DNA of 20,374 nucleotides from Haemophilus_D parainfluenzae_AD (lineage in GTDB: Bacteria > Pseudomonadota > Gammaproteobacteria > Enterobacterales > Pasteurellaceae), in the NCBI RefSeq assembly GCF_001679325.1, contig NZ_LZMX01000017.1; one strand, written 5' to 3'. Shown here piece by piece: positions 8,585 to 17,500 of the stretch. The notes beneath the pieces were generated by a model. It ran no database searches and was not told the origin of the DNA. It worked only from the letters and a program-made list of their open reading frames with translations. Position 1 is the first letter of the stretch. The number at the start of each line of letters is the position of its first letter. A program made the position numbers and the translations under genes.

Positions 8585-9604
8585 ATGGCAGAACAAGAAA
8601 ACAAAGACTGGCTAGATAAACTCGGGGAGTTTTTCAGTAAGATTTTCATTAATCCAGATAAAGATATTGCCTACTCCATTCGTAAACGGGGTGAAGATGA
8701 AATTGAAATTCGGGATTCGATTTTTGATGGGTATGTTCGTGGATTTATTCGCTTTATTTTAGGTGGGATGATGCTTGTCAATATATTTAATGGCTTATCC
8801 ATTATCCCATTTTATAGCCATTCAGATGCAAAAAGAGATTATGAGTGGGCATTTCATAGAGATAAAATGCTTATGGAAGAATATAAATCCTATAAAGAAA
8901 GAAGAGAAGAAGGAAATAAATTTCGAGAGGAAAAATTAGAACTAACGCCATATGAAATATATACTGATGGACTAGGTCCTCAATCACCAATAAAAGACTT
9001 TATCTTAGACATCATTATGATCCCCTTTTTTGTCTTTGCCTTTTTCCTCCCCCGACCACGTGGTTTTCGTGTCAACCGCAAAAAACGGGTGATTTATTGG
9101 CAAACCATCTTCGGTAGTCATGCCATCGCCTTTGTGCCTGAACAAGGCGATCCGCTGGGCGGAATTAATTACAGCCGTTTCGGCTTGTATGCGTTTGGTG
9201 GGCATGAGCGTTTTTCATTGCAACTTTGGATTGATGACTACCTTTCCAAACGTCGTGTTACTGCCCTGTTCGGCGTATATCCAAGCCCAAGTTCAGAACA
9301 TAACGCCCAAATCCTACGCGCTATTCGTGCCTATCTTACGGAAGATAATCCTGAGTTTTTAAAGTATGTAGGCAGAGATTTTAAAAACTTTGGCTTAAAA
9401 TTTAACATTGCGCTGTGTAACGCTTTTGCACTGCGCGTACCGTTTAGCCGCAAAAAAGCCGACCGAGCCATTGACCTAGCGCTTGCCGAATGGAATAAGA
9501 AAACCCCAAATCAAAAACAAGGCTGGTTCAATGAACGCCGTGCAACACAGAAAATTATCAATGAACGCCATCTGTGGGAAGAGTTGGATAACGAAGTAAA
9601 ATAA
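8585..9604 (+). CDS. Putative VasX-type immunity membrane protein, copy 2 (imm2)
   Basis: This copy is 339 aa from the MAEQENKDW start. An in-frame ATG at 8525 would add 20 residues, but it lies inside the hairpin spacer, and the next in-frame ATG (8570) is ATA in copies 4 and 5, so the conserved MAEQ start is preferred. Membrane helices lie near 54-72 and 139-155. The loop between them (about 73-138) is the shortest in the array and is strongly charged (KSYKERREEGNKFREEKLEL), unlike the other copies, though it keeps DYEWAF and PYEIY landmarks. The cytoplasmic C-terminal domain differs from its siblings by only isolated residues (for example AIDLALAEW for AIELALAEW). It is probably an extra immunity protein against a related toxin carried by other strains. 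No promoter of its own is visible. Confidence 0.68.
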   Translation: MAEQENKDWLDKLGEFFSKIFINPDKDIAYSIRKRGEDEIEIRDSIFDGYVRGFIRFILGGMMLVNIFNGLSIIPFYSHSDAKRDYEWAFHRDKMLMEEYKSYKERREEGNKFREEKLELTPYEIYTDGLGPQSPIKDFILDIIMIPFFVFAFFLPRPRGFRVNRKKRVIYWQTIFGSHAIAFVPEQGDPLGGINYSRFGLYAFGGHERFSLQLWIDDYLSKRRVTALFGVYPSPSSEHNAQILRAIRAYLTEDNPEFLKYVGRDFKNFGLKFNIALCNAFALRVPFSRKKADRAIDLALAEWNKKTPNQKQGWFNERRATQKIINERHLWEELDNEVK

Positions 9605-9616
9605 CCAATTTAAAAC

Positions 9617-9674
9617 AAAGTGCGGTAAAATTTTTCAATGTTTTTTAAAATATTTGGAAAATTAACCGCACTTT
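9617..9674. terminator. Paired-uptake-sequence hairpin between imm2 and imm3
   Basis: AAAGTGCGGT (9617-9626) pairs with ACCGCACTTT (9665-9674). The whole 93-bp spacer 9605-9697 is identical by eye to 8492-8584. Confidence 0.6.
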
Positions 9675-9697
9675 TATTTGAGATGAATAAAGAAAAC

Positions 9698-10735
9698 ATG
9701 GCAGAACAAGAAAACAAAGACTGGCTAGATAAACTCGGGGAGTTTTTCAGTAAGATTTTCATTAATCCAAACAAAGACATTGCCTACTCCATTCGTAAAC
9801 GAGGCGATGATGAGATCGAGATCAGGGATTCGATTTTTGATGGGTATGTTCGTGGGCTTATTCGCTTTATTTTAATTGGTATGACACTTATTAGTGTCTT
9901 TCATGGTTCATCAGGCATTCCGTTTTATAGCCAATATTTAGATGCCAAACACGACTATGAATGGGCATTTGATGAAGATAAAAGAGCAATGCCACAATAT
10001 TTACGTTACAAAGAAGGCGCCGACAGACGCTATAAAATAGCATTAGAGGAAAATGATCCATTTATTACGCCTCCTGCCTCATACGAGGAGTATAAGAATG
10101 ATATTCGCCCCAAATCTCCACTAAAAGACTTTATCCTTGATATAATTTTAATCCCTTTTGTGCTATTTGCTTTTTTCCTCCCCCGCCCACGTGGTTTTCG
10201 TGTCAACCGCAAAAAGCGAGTGATTTATTGGCAAACTATCTTCGGCAGCCATGCCATCGCCTTTGTGCCGGAACAAGGTGACCCGCTAGGCGGAATCAAT
10301 TACAGTCGTTTCGGCTTATATGCGTTTGGTGGACATGAACGTTTTTCATTGCAACTGTGGATTGACGACTACCTTTCCAAACGTCGTGTTACTGCGCTTT
10401 TTGGAGTCTACCCTAGCCCGAGTTCTGAACATAACGCTCAAATCCTACGCGCCATTCGCGCCTATCTTACAGAAGACAATCCTGAGTTCTTAAAGTATGT
10501 GGGCAGAGATTTTAAAAACTTCGGCTTAAAATTTAACATTGCGCTGTGTAACGCTTTTGCACTGCGAGTACCATTTAGTCGTAAAAAAGCCGACCGCGCT
10601 ATTGAACTGGCACTTGCAGAATGGAATAAGAAAACCCCTAACCAAAAACAAGGCTGGTTCAACGAACGCCGTGCAACGCAGAAACTTATCAATGAACGCC
10701 ATCTGTGGGAAGAATTAGATAACGAAGTAAAATAA
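9698..10735 (+). CDS. Putative VasX-type immunity membrane protein, copy 3 (imm3)
   Basis: This copy is 345 aa from the MAEQ start; an upstream in-frame ATG at 9638 lies in the hairpin spacer and is rejected. Helices are predicted near 54-72 and 144-161. The periplasmic loop starts with HGSSGIPFYSQYL and DYEWAF, shared with copies 4 and 5, then turns private (RRYKIALEENDPFITPP) before the conserved YEEYK and SPLKDFILDII entry to helix 2. The C-terminal domain matches the other copies almost residue for residue despite many synonymous base changes. The loop resembles that of copy 4 more than copies 1 or 2, suggesting a shared recent ancestor. Confidence 0.68.
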   Translation: MAEQENKDWLDKLGEFFSKIFINPNKDIAYSIRKRGDDEIEIRDSIFDGYVRGLIRFILIGMTLISVFHGSSGIPFYSQYLDAKHDYEWAFDEDKRAMPQYLRYKEGADRRYKIALEENDPFITPPASYEEYKNDIRPKSPLKDFILDIILIPFVLFAFFLPRPRGFRVNRKKRVIYWQTIFGSHAIAFVPEQGDPLGGINYSRFGLYAFGGHERFSLQLWIDDYLSKRRVTALFGVYPSPSSEHNAQILRAIRAYLTEDNPEFLKYVGRDFKNFGLKFNIALCNAFALRVPFSRKKADRAIELALAEWNKKTPNQKQGWFNERRATQKLINERHLWEELDNEVK

Positions 10736-10748
10736 ACCAATTTAAAAC

Positions 10749-10806
10749 AAAAGTGCGGTAAATTTTTTCAATGTTTTAAAACGCTTAGAAAATCAACCGC
10801 ACTTTT
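10749..10806. terminator. Paired-uptake-sequence hairpin between imm3 and imm4
   Basis: AAAAGTGCGGT (10749-10759) pairs with ACCGCACTTTT (10796-10806). The central spacer sequence differs from the first two hairpins and resembles the one between imm4 and imm5. Confidence 0.6.
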
Positions 10807-10828
10807 ATTTGAGATAAATAAAGAAAAC

Positions 10829-11869
10829 ATGGCAGAACAACAGAAAAACAAAGACTGGCTGGATAAACTCGGGGAGTTTTTCAGTAAGATTTTCATTAAT
10901 CCAGATAAAGATATTGCCTACTCCATTCGTAAACGGGGTGAAGATGAAATTGAAATTCGGGATTCGATTTTTGATGGGTATGTTCGTGGATTTATTCGCT
11001 TTGTTTTAATTGGTATGACACTCATTAACGTATTTCATGGTTCATCTGGCATTCCATTTTATAGCCAATATCTCGAGGCAAAAAGTGATTATGAATGGGC
11101 TTTCAATCCTGATAAGCCTGCAATGGCACAATATCTGAATTATAAAGAAATGGCAGATCGTCATTATAAAATAGCACAAGAAGAAAATAATCCATTCATA
11201 GATCCACCAATGAGCTATGAAGAGTATAAACAAGGCATCCTTTCTAAATCACCATTAAAAGATTTTATTCTTGATATCATTTTAATTCCCTTTGTGGTTT
11301 TTGCCTTTTTCCTTCCCCGCCCACGTGGTTTTCGTGTCAACCGCAAAAAACGGGTGATTTATTGGCAAACCATTTTCGGCAGCCATGCCATTGCTTTCGT
11401 GCCCGAACAAGGTGACCCGCTAGGCGGAATTAATTACAGCCGTTTCGGCTTGTATGCGTTTGGTGCTCATGAGCGTTTCTCATTGCAAGTTTGGATTGAC
11501 GATTACCTTTCCAAACGTCGTGTTACCGCACTTTTTGGAGTCTACCCTAGCCCAAGCTCTGAACATAACGCCCAAATCCTACGCGCTATTCGTGCCTATC
11601 TTACGGAAGATAATCCTGAATTTTTAAAGTATGTAGGCAGGGATTTTAAAAACTTCGGCTTAAAATTTAACATTGCGCTATGTAACGCTTTTGCACTGCG
11701 AGTGCCGTTTAGTCGCAAAAAAGCCGATCGCGCTATTGAACTGGCACTTGCCGAATGGAATCAGAAAACCCCAAACCAAAAACAAGGCTGGTTCAACGAA
11801 CGCCGCGCAACACAAAAACTCATCAATGAACGTCATTTGCGGGAAGAGTTGGATAACGAAGTAAAATAA
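10829..11869 (+). CDS. Putative VasX-type immunity membrane protein, copy 4 (imm4)
   Basis: This 346-aa protein has the same two-helix plan. The first part of the loop is base-identical to copy 5 over 80 nt (11015-11094), after which the two diverge: here NYKEMADRHYKIAQEENNPF, close to copy 3. So the gene is a mosaic, with the start of the loop as in copy 5 and the end as in copy 3. The cytoplasmic domain carries small private changes: GAHERFSLQVW in place of GGHERFSLQLW, and NQKTPN. An uptake core lies within the coding sequence at 11525-11533. The start is fixed because the upstream ATG seen in copies 2 and 3 is ATA here. Confidence 0.68.
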   Translation: MAEQQKNKDWLDKLGEFFSKIFINPDKDIAYSIRKRGEDEIEIRDSIFDGYVRGFIRFVLIGMTLINVFHGSSGIPFYSQYLEAKSDYEWAFNPDKPAMAQYLNYKEMADRHYKIAQEENNPFIDPPMSYEEYKQGILSKSPLKDFILDIILIPFVVFAFFLPRPRGFRVNRKKRVIYWQTIFGSHAIAFVPEQGDPLGGINYSRFGLYAFGAHERFSLQVWIDDYLSKRRVTALFGVYPSPSSEHNAQILRAIRAYLTEDNPEFLKYVGRDFKNFGLKFNIALCNAFALRVPFSRKKADRAIELALAEWNQKTPNQKQGWFNERRATQKLINERHLREELDNEVK

Positions 11870-11881
11870 CCAATTTAAAAC

Positions 11882-11937
11882 AAAGTGCGGTAAAATTTTT
11901 CAACATTTTAAAACGCTTAGAAAATCAACCGCACTTT
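11882..11937. terminator. Paired-uptake-sequence hairpin between imm4 and imm5
   Basis: AAAGTGCGGT (11882-11891) pairs with ACCGCACTTT (11928-11937). A T-rich run follows. Confidence 0.6.
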
Positions 11938-11960
11938 TATTTGAGATAAATAAAGAAAAC

Positions 11961-12998
11961 ATGGCAGAACAAGAAAACAAAGACTGGCTAGATAAACTCG
12001 GGGAGTTTTTCAGTAGGATTTTTATTAATCCAAACAAAGACATTGCCTATTCTATTCGTAAACGAGGCGATAATGAGATCGAGATTCGAGATTCCATTTT
12101 TGATGGTTATGCTCGTGGATTTATTCGTTTTGTTTTAATTGGCATGACACTCATTAACGTATTTCATGGTTCATCTGGCATTCCATTTTATAGCCAATAT
12201 CTCGAGGCAAAAAGTGATTATGAGTGGGCTTTTAATCCAGATAAACCAGCTAGGGAACAATATTTAAGATATAAAGAAACAGCGCAATTTCAATATGAAA
12301 TGGATCAAAAAGAAGGATATTCATTTGTTTCACCACCAAAATCTTATGATGAATATAAAAAAGATATTCTCATTGGCTCTCCACTAAAAGACTTTGTTTT
12401 AGACATCATTATGATCCCCTTTGTGCTATTTGCTTTTTTCCTCCCTCGTCCACGTGGTTTTCGTGTCAATCGCAAAAAACGAGTGATTTATTGGCAAACC
12501 ATTTTCGGCAGCCATGCCATCGCTTTCGTACCGGAACAAGGTGACCCGCTAGGCGGAATCAATTACAGCCGTTTCGGCTTGTATGCGTTTGGTGGTCATG
12601 AGCGTTTTTCATTGCAACTGTGGATTGACGATTACCTTTCCAAACGTCGTGTCACTGCACTTTTTGGAGTCTACCCCAGCCCAAGCTCAGAACATAACGC
12701 CCAAATCCTGCGTGCGATTCGTGCCTACCTTACGGAAGACAATCCTGAGTTTTTAAAGTATGTAGGCAGGGATTTTAAAAACTTCGGCTTAAAATTTAAC
12801 ATTGCGCTATGTAACGCTTTTGCACTGCGAGTGCCGTTTAGTCGCAAAAAAGCCGACCGCGCTATTGAACTGGCACTTGCCGAATGGAATAAGAAAACCC
12901 CAAACCAAAAACAAGGCTGGTTCAATGAACGCCGTGCAACACAGAAAATTATCAATGAACGCCATCTGCGGGAAGAATTAGATAACGAAGTAAAATAA
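11961..12998 (+). CDS. Putative VasX-type immunity membrane protein, copy 5 (imm5), last of module A
   Basis: This 345-aa protein has the same plan: an amphipathic N-terminal stretch (DWLDKLGEFFSRIF), helix 1 near 54-72, periplasmic loop, helix 2 near 144-161, and a conserved cytoplasmic domain. It shares the first loop segment with copy 4 through DYEWAFNPDKPA, then has a private segment (QFQYEMDQKEGYSFVSPP) before the conserved YDEYKKDI. The C-terminus keeps LREELDNEVK as in copy 4. Its downstream hairpin has lost one perfect uptake core. It marks the end of module A and is likely an orphan immunity gene. Confidence 0.68.
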   Translation: MAEQENKDWLDKLGEFFSRIFINPNKDIAYSIRKRGDNEIEIRDSIFDGYARGFIRFVLIGMTLINVFHGSSGIPFYSQYLEAKSDYEWAFNPDKPAREQYLRYKETAQFQYEMDQKEGYSFVSPPKSYDEYKKDILIGSPLKDFVLDIIMIPFVLFAFFLPRPRGFRVNRKKRVIYWQTIFGSHAIAFVPEQGDPLGGINYSRFGLYAFGGHERFSLQLWIDDYLSKRRVTALFGVYPSPSSEHNAQILRAIRAYLTEDNPEFLKYVGRDFKNFGLKFNIALCNAFALRVPFSRKKADRAIELALAEWNKKTPNQKQGWFNERRATQKIINERHLREELDNEVK

Positions 12999-13011
12999 AC
13001 TAATTTAAAAC

Positions 13012-13067
13012 AAAGTGCGGTGGAAATTTTAGATATTTATTAAATAGTTAAAAAGTAACCACACTTT
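13012..13067. terminator. Degenerate uptake-sequence hairpin at the module A/B junction
   Basis: AAAGTGCGGT (13012-13021) faces ACCACACTTT (13058-13067); the second arm has a G-to-A change in the uptake core, giving a mismatch in the stem. A run of seven T follows. It is probably still a terminator, but its second arm is no longer an exact uptake signal. Confidence 0.5.
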
Positions 13068-13069
13068 TT

Positions 13070-13098
13070 TTGAACTTCTGGCTGGTTATTGCTATGAT
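13070..13098 (+). promoter_or_regulatory. Predicted sigma70 promoter for module B
   Basis: TTGAAC (13070-13075, 4/6), an exact 17-bp spacer and TATGAT (13093-13098, 5/6), with an extended -10 TG at 13090-13091. It lies just after the terminator of module A and 35 bases before the second adaptor gene, so module B probably has its own transcript. It is the best promoter match I found in the window. Confidence 0.55.
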
Positions 13099-13133
13099 TC
13101 CGCAAAGTATTTTCATCAGTTAACAAAAAAATT

Positions 13134-14522
13134 ATGTCCACCTCTCTTTGGATTTCTACTGCGTATCTACAACAGCCGCCTAGTTCTGACCAATTCGTCG
13201 CGCTACTGGCTTTTGCCGATAGCCGAGAAACATTTGAACAACTTGTCAAAACGACCTTTAGCACGCAAAAGGCACATTATTATTATCAACTGGCGCCATT
13301 AAAGGCTGAAGTCTTTTTTCAACGGCATGGACAAATATGGCTGGCATATCAGGCTAATGGGTTAAAAGAAGGTGAAGTACGAGTCGTCGAATTGGTTGGT
13401 GATAAACCCAAGGAACAGTTTGCTACTGAGACCCATTACTTGCTTTGCCATCAAATCAACCATGTGAAATTGCTGGATAGGCAGTTTGGTCGTCACCCGA
13501 AAGTCTTTGCACCTGATGAGATTTTCAAACTACTCTTCCCTAACACGCCGATTCCGCCCGATATAACTCAACCGGGTTGGTCAGAAAATTGGCAGGAACC
13601 GACTTTTCTCATGCCGGTTTTAGATGAAAAAACGTTGGAAAAAGACACCGCACTTTTTGGCGAGCCGCTGCCCGAATTAAAATGTTATTTCATCTTAGAT
13701 GCCAATAAGCATAAATATTTAGAACCTGAGAATTTTCATTGCCGTATTGAAAGCCTGTTTCAAGGGGAATTCGCTGAAATCACCAAAGACATTGCGCCTT
13801 ATTTGGTAGAAGTGATTCCTTATCCTGATGACAGCTCAGAAAGCGAATTAATGGGCTTGTTTAGTGATGAAGGGGCAATGACTAGATTCAATTGGCATGA
13901 AGAACTGGGCATCTTTATTCATTCCCGTTATGATTTCGATACCGTGTTACGTCATCTTCGCCACTTTCCTGTGATGAAAGACGAAAACGGCAAGTGGTTC
14001 TTCTTCCGTTTTTACGACCCGAAAGTGTTACGCAATTATTTAGAGGTCATTGCCACCAGCCCGGAAAAACTCAATAAGTTTTTCGGCTATGAAAAGCGCA
14101 TTATTCATGCTTTTGCCTCAGGCATTGGCGACAGTTTTCATTATTACCAACTTAAAGCCTTACCGGAAGACACCCGAAACACCCCGATTCTCCTAACGGA
14201 ATTTGAGCTGAATGGATTTAAAGAGAAAAAATGGTTGGAAACGAGAGAAAAAATGGTTGGGTATATATTTAAAACTTATCCGCACGTTTATTCCCCTCAG
14301 GAGCAAGAACAATTAATTAACAATTTAGATGAAGCCAGAAACAAAAACTATATTTATGAAACAGCAATTGTACAATATGCCGTCGCAAAACAAAGTGCGG
14401 TGAAAAATGGACGAGATTTTGCAACACTTGAAAAACAATTAGAACAAAAGTTCCCTGCACCCTTAGCCCGTGCAATACAATTATTTAATCTTTTAAATTT
14501 GGAGCAAGAAAATGGCAAATAA
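13134..14522 (+). CDS. DUF4123 T6SS effector adaptor/chaperone, module B
   Basis: This 462-aa protein is a clear paralogue of the module A adaptor along its whole length. It has the same N-terminal region (SLWISTAYLQ, YYYQLAPLKAEVFFQRHGQ), then a DUF4123 domain from about residue 182 (LKCYFILDA, GIFIHSRYDFDTVLRHLRHF, KWFFFRFYDPKVL). It should load the following VasX-like toxin onto a VgrG. Its 3' end overlaps the toxin start by 11 bases, indicating translational coupling. No convincing Shine-Dalgarno sequence precedes the ATG. Uptake cores lie inside the gene at 13647-13655 and 14393-14401, the latter at the same codons (QSAVKNG) as in the module A adaptor. Confidence 0.85.
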   Translation: MSTSLWISTAYLQQPPSSDQFVALLAFADSRETFEQLVKTTFSTQKAHYYYQLAPLKAEVFFQRHGQIWLAYQANGLKEGEVRVVELVGDKPKEQFATETHYLLCHQINHVKLLDRQFGRHPKVFAPDEIFKLLFPNTPIPPDITQPGWSENWQEPTFLMPVLDEKTLEKDTALFGEPLPELKCYFILDANKHKYLEPENFHCRIESLFQGEFAEITKDIAPYLVEVIPYPDDSSESELMGLFSDEGAMTRFNWHEELGIFIHSRYDFDTVLRHLRHFPVMKDENGKWFFFRFYDPKVLRNYLEVIATSPEKLNKFFGYEKRIIHAFASGIGDSFHYYQLKALPEDTRNTPILLTEFELNGFKEKKWLETREKMVGYIFKTYPHVYSPQEQEQLINNLDEARNKNYIYETAIVQYAVAKQSAVKNGRDFATLEKQLEQKFPAPLARAIQLFNLLNLEQENGK

Positions 14523-17500
14523 AGAACAAGATTATGAACCACAAGCAAAACCTGCCGATGAAGTAACCAAACAGTGCCAAGAATTTATTCGACTCTATCC
14601 CACAAGATGGGCATTAACAGACAGCGCATTTGAAAAAATTAAAAACACAGGAACAATACCAACTCCTCCAAAAGGAATAGCCGAAATGAATAGTGATTAT
14701 GATCTCCGCCGTTTGCGTGATGGTTATATCTATATTTTGGCGACTAAAGCTGAATGTCAAAAGTTTAAAATAACTACTGAAGCATCTAATGGTGAAGCTT
14801 GGTATATTTATGACTGCAATAGTGATGGTGATAAACAAACATTTCATAAATGGTCTAAGAATTTTTTTGAGCAATGGGTTAAAGAACAATCTGAAAAGGA
14901 TACATCTGAAAAGGATATATCTGAAAAGGATATATCTCAAAACGATACATCAAATGAGGTAAAAGAAGATAATTCTCAACAATTTGAAAAAAACAACAAT
15001 GAAGAACTCGCAACTAGGGAAGCTCCTCAACAAGCGGAAATACCTGAAGTTAATGTAATAGGAACTCGACGTACTGCATTTATAGAATTAAATCGGGCAA
15101 TTGAAACAGCATATATTATGTACTCGGAATTTAAATTGCCATACGAACTATTGCAGGCAATAGAAAGAGATCCTTTAGTTAAGATGTTCTGGATGAAGAA
15201 AATTCCGACTAACGCACCTTCCGGCCTCACATTAGATATAAAAACGACAGAAAATATAGTTAATGATTTTGCTAGCACAACAAATTATGTACGAGACTAT
15301 ATCAGTAACTTATATCGTAGCCAGCCCATAGGAAAGCTTAGCGCCTGGAAAGAACAACTAAAGAAAATAACCAATTCAGAAGGGGTTATTGTTGCATTAG
15401 ATGATCCTATTGGTATCGCAAGAGACCTAGATTATTACGTTTATTATTTAGATGATAAACGTCAAGAGGTCTTATCCAAGTATGAATATGCGTTTATTAC
15501 TGCACAGATAATTGATGCGCACGTAGCACAATTACAAATGGCAGAAAACAGTAAAAGACGTCGAGCCGTTTCTCAATATGTGCCATATGATAAAAAAATG
15601 GATATGACAATAGCTGGAGCATATGCCAAATTAAATATTGACGACTCCCATCTCGACAATAGTGAAGACTCAATTGTTGAAATACTCAAGAATGAATTAG
15701 GTATAGCTCAACCTATTAATGGCGTTAATACAATTAATAAAATTGCAAAAATACCCAACCTATTTAATACACATATAGATAATGTAGTGCATAGCATTTG
15801 TGATCATATAGCGAAAAACACCCCAAAAATAAAAAATTTATTTGAGTTATATGAGAAAAACAAAAATGACTCTATGGCAAGTTTATGCTCTCAATATTTT
15901 GAAGGGCTTATTGGACATTTAAGTTATACATCCCTAGGGCAGCAAGCTTTAATTACAGCATTCAACTCTAATAATGATGTAGTGACAAAAACGCAAAAAG
16001 AAATTTTAGCAAAAGCAGCAGAATCATTAAAAAATTTATTAGACTCTTTTAAAAATTTTTTAAGTTCTCTTGCCAACATGGGGAATTTTTATCGCTTCAA
16101 TCTCTATTCTTTTGATCGAATTGTTCAAGTTATCAGTAATGAAGTGGTACTAGCAGGTAGTTATAGAGAAAATGGCAAGCGGTACTATAAACGAACTGAA
16201 ATCATTCGGAATATAGAAGAAGTTTATCGAAAAACCGGTGTATTTGGGCAAGAGGAATTATTATCCGAAAAAAAGATTTTTAGTCATGCGAATAAATTAA
16301 AAGCATCACGAAAAAAACTCACTACAGAAGAGCTCATTCCTGTAAGAACAGAACTTCCTAAAGGCTTAAAAGTAGATGATTCAGACTTTAAACGGGTAAC
16401 GGAGCTCTCATCAAAACTTGATGGTGCAGCAAAACTGTTTGCTTTTTCAGCTATATTAGGCTTTTTTACTGAAGATTCCAGTTATACCAAAGAAGGGCGC
16501 TGGGCAAATAATGCCGCATTTGCTACTTTATTAGCATTTACAGAAAAAGTCGCGCCAGACAGTGAGTTAGGGTTTGAATTTAGGCAGGTTGCCGGTCAAC
16601 GCATGTCTTTAACAGCAATTAATAATGCCACGGGAGCAACATTCTCAAGCAGCTGGCAAGCTGCAAGGGCGGGGTTGTTTAATTTCGGCACAGCGCTGGC
16701 AGGTATTGGCGTATTAGTTGAAGTGGCAAATGCCCATGAAGCTAAATATAAAGGTGATGAAATAGACTATTGGGGGGCGGTATCTAGAGGTACTGGTTCT
16801 ACTTTAATGGCGTTATCTCCAGCAACATTAGGCAAAGCATTAACCATGATGGCATCCACATCAGCGAATGTGGCACTTGCCGGTACAGCATTGCGAATAG
16901 TAGCATTAGCATTGCCTTATGTAGGGGCGGTATTGTTATTAATCGGCATTGGTTTAGCATTATTTAAGAAAAGCGATATGGAGCTTTGGATTAAACATAG
17001 CTTTTGGGGAGATAGCGATAATTATTGGGGAGAAGCTGTTGGGGCTTATGGTTGGTTAAAGAAAAGAACTGAGTCCTTTTATAATGACTACTTTAACAAT
17101 AGTTTATTTAGTTATGAAAATGAGGTAAGTAAACAGCTATCACTTAAATCCAAGAATTATTACAAAATTGAAATGCAAAGGCTCTTTTCTATAACCGAAA
17201 AAATTAAGTTTGAAGTGATGGATAAACACCACATTCGGATAACTCATCCTAACATCACTAATTTAGCTATTGCTCAAGGAATTTCTATTTCCCATAAGGC
17301 GATAATTAATCGTACAGGTAAAGCATTCGGGGTCAAAACTAGTCCACAAATTCACTTTAATGACAGCGAGCCTGGACAAGCAATATTATATTTTCCAAAT
17401 TGGCGGATTGTTGATATGTTAACTGGCGAATCAGGATTTATTGATGAGAGTGATATTGTGAGCTTAGAAATAAAAGCGACCCTCCCTCGTTACGATCAAG

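Larger units (their letters stand above)
7445..12998 (+). repeat. Tandem array of five paralogous immunity genes (about 1.1-kb unit)
   Basis: The units begin at 7445, 8585, 9698, 10829 and 11961, and each consists of a 339-348 codon gene plus a 91-93 bp spacer holding a paired-uptake-sequence hairpin. The first 55 or so and last 185 or so codons are highly conserved across units and the centre varies. The array arose by tandem duplication, or by recombination between incoming copies, followed by divergence of the loop. Confidence 0.88.

Noticed and set aside
7445..12998. The repeated 1.1-kb units as insertion sequences
   Set aside because: The encoded proteins are membrane proteins without transposase motifs, no target duplications are seen, and the inverted repeats are uptake-sequence terminators.
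14614..14940. Reverse-strand 108-codon frame with repeated RYILFR-like peptides
   Set aside because: The apparent peptide repeat is only the complement of the 15-bp repeat in the toxin gene, and the frame lies inside the toxin coding sequence.
14890..14949. Short regular repeats as a possible CRISPR-like array
   Set aside because: The units are contiguous 15-mers without spacers, are in frame and encode a polar linker.
15035..15043. ACAAGCGGA as an Actinobacillus-type uptake core
   Set aside because: The last base does not match and it is a single occurrence inside a coding region.
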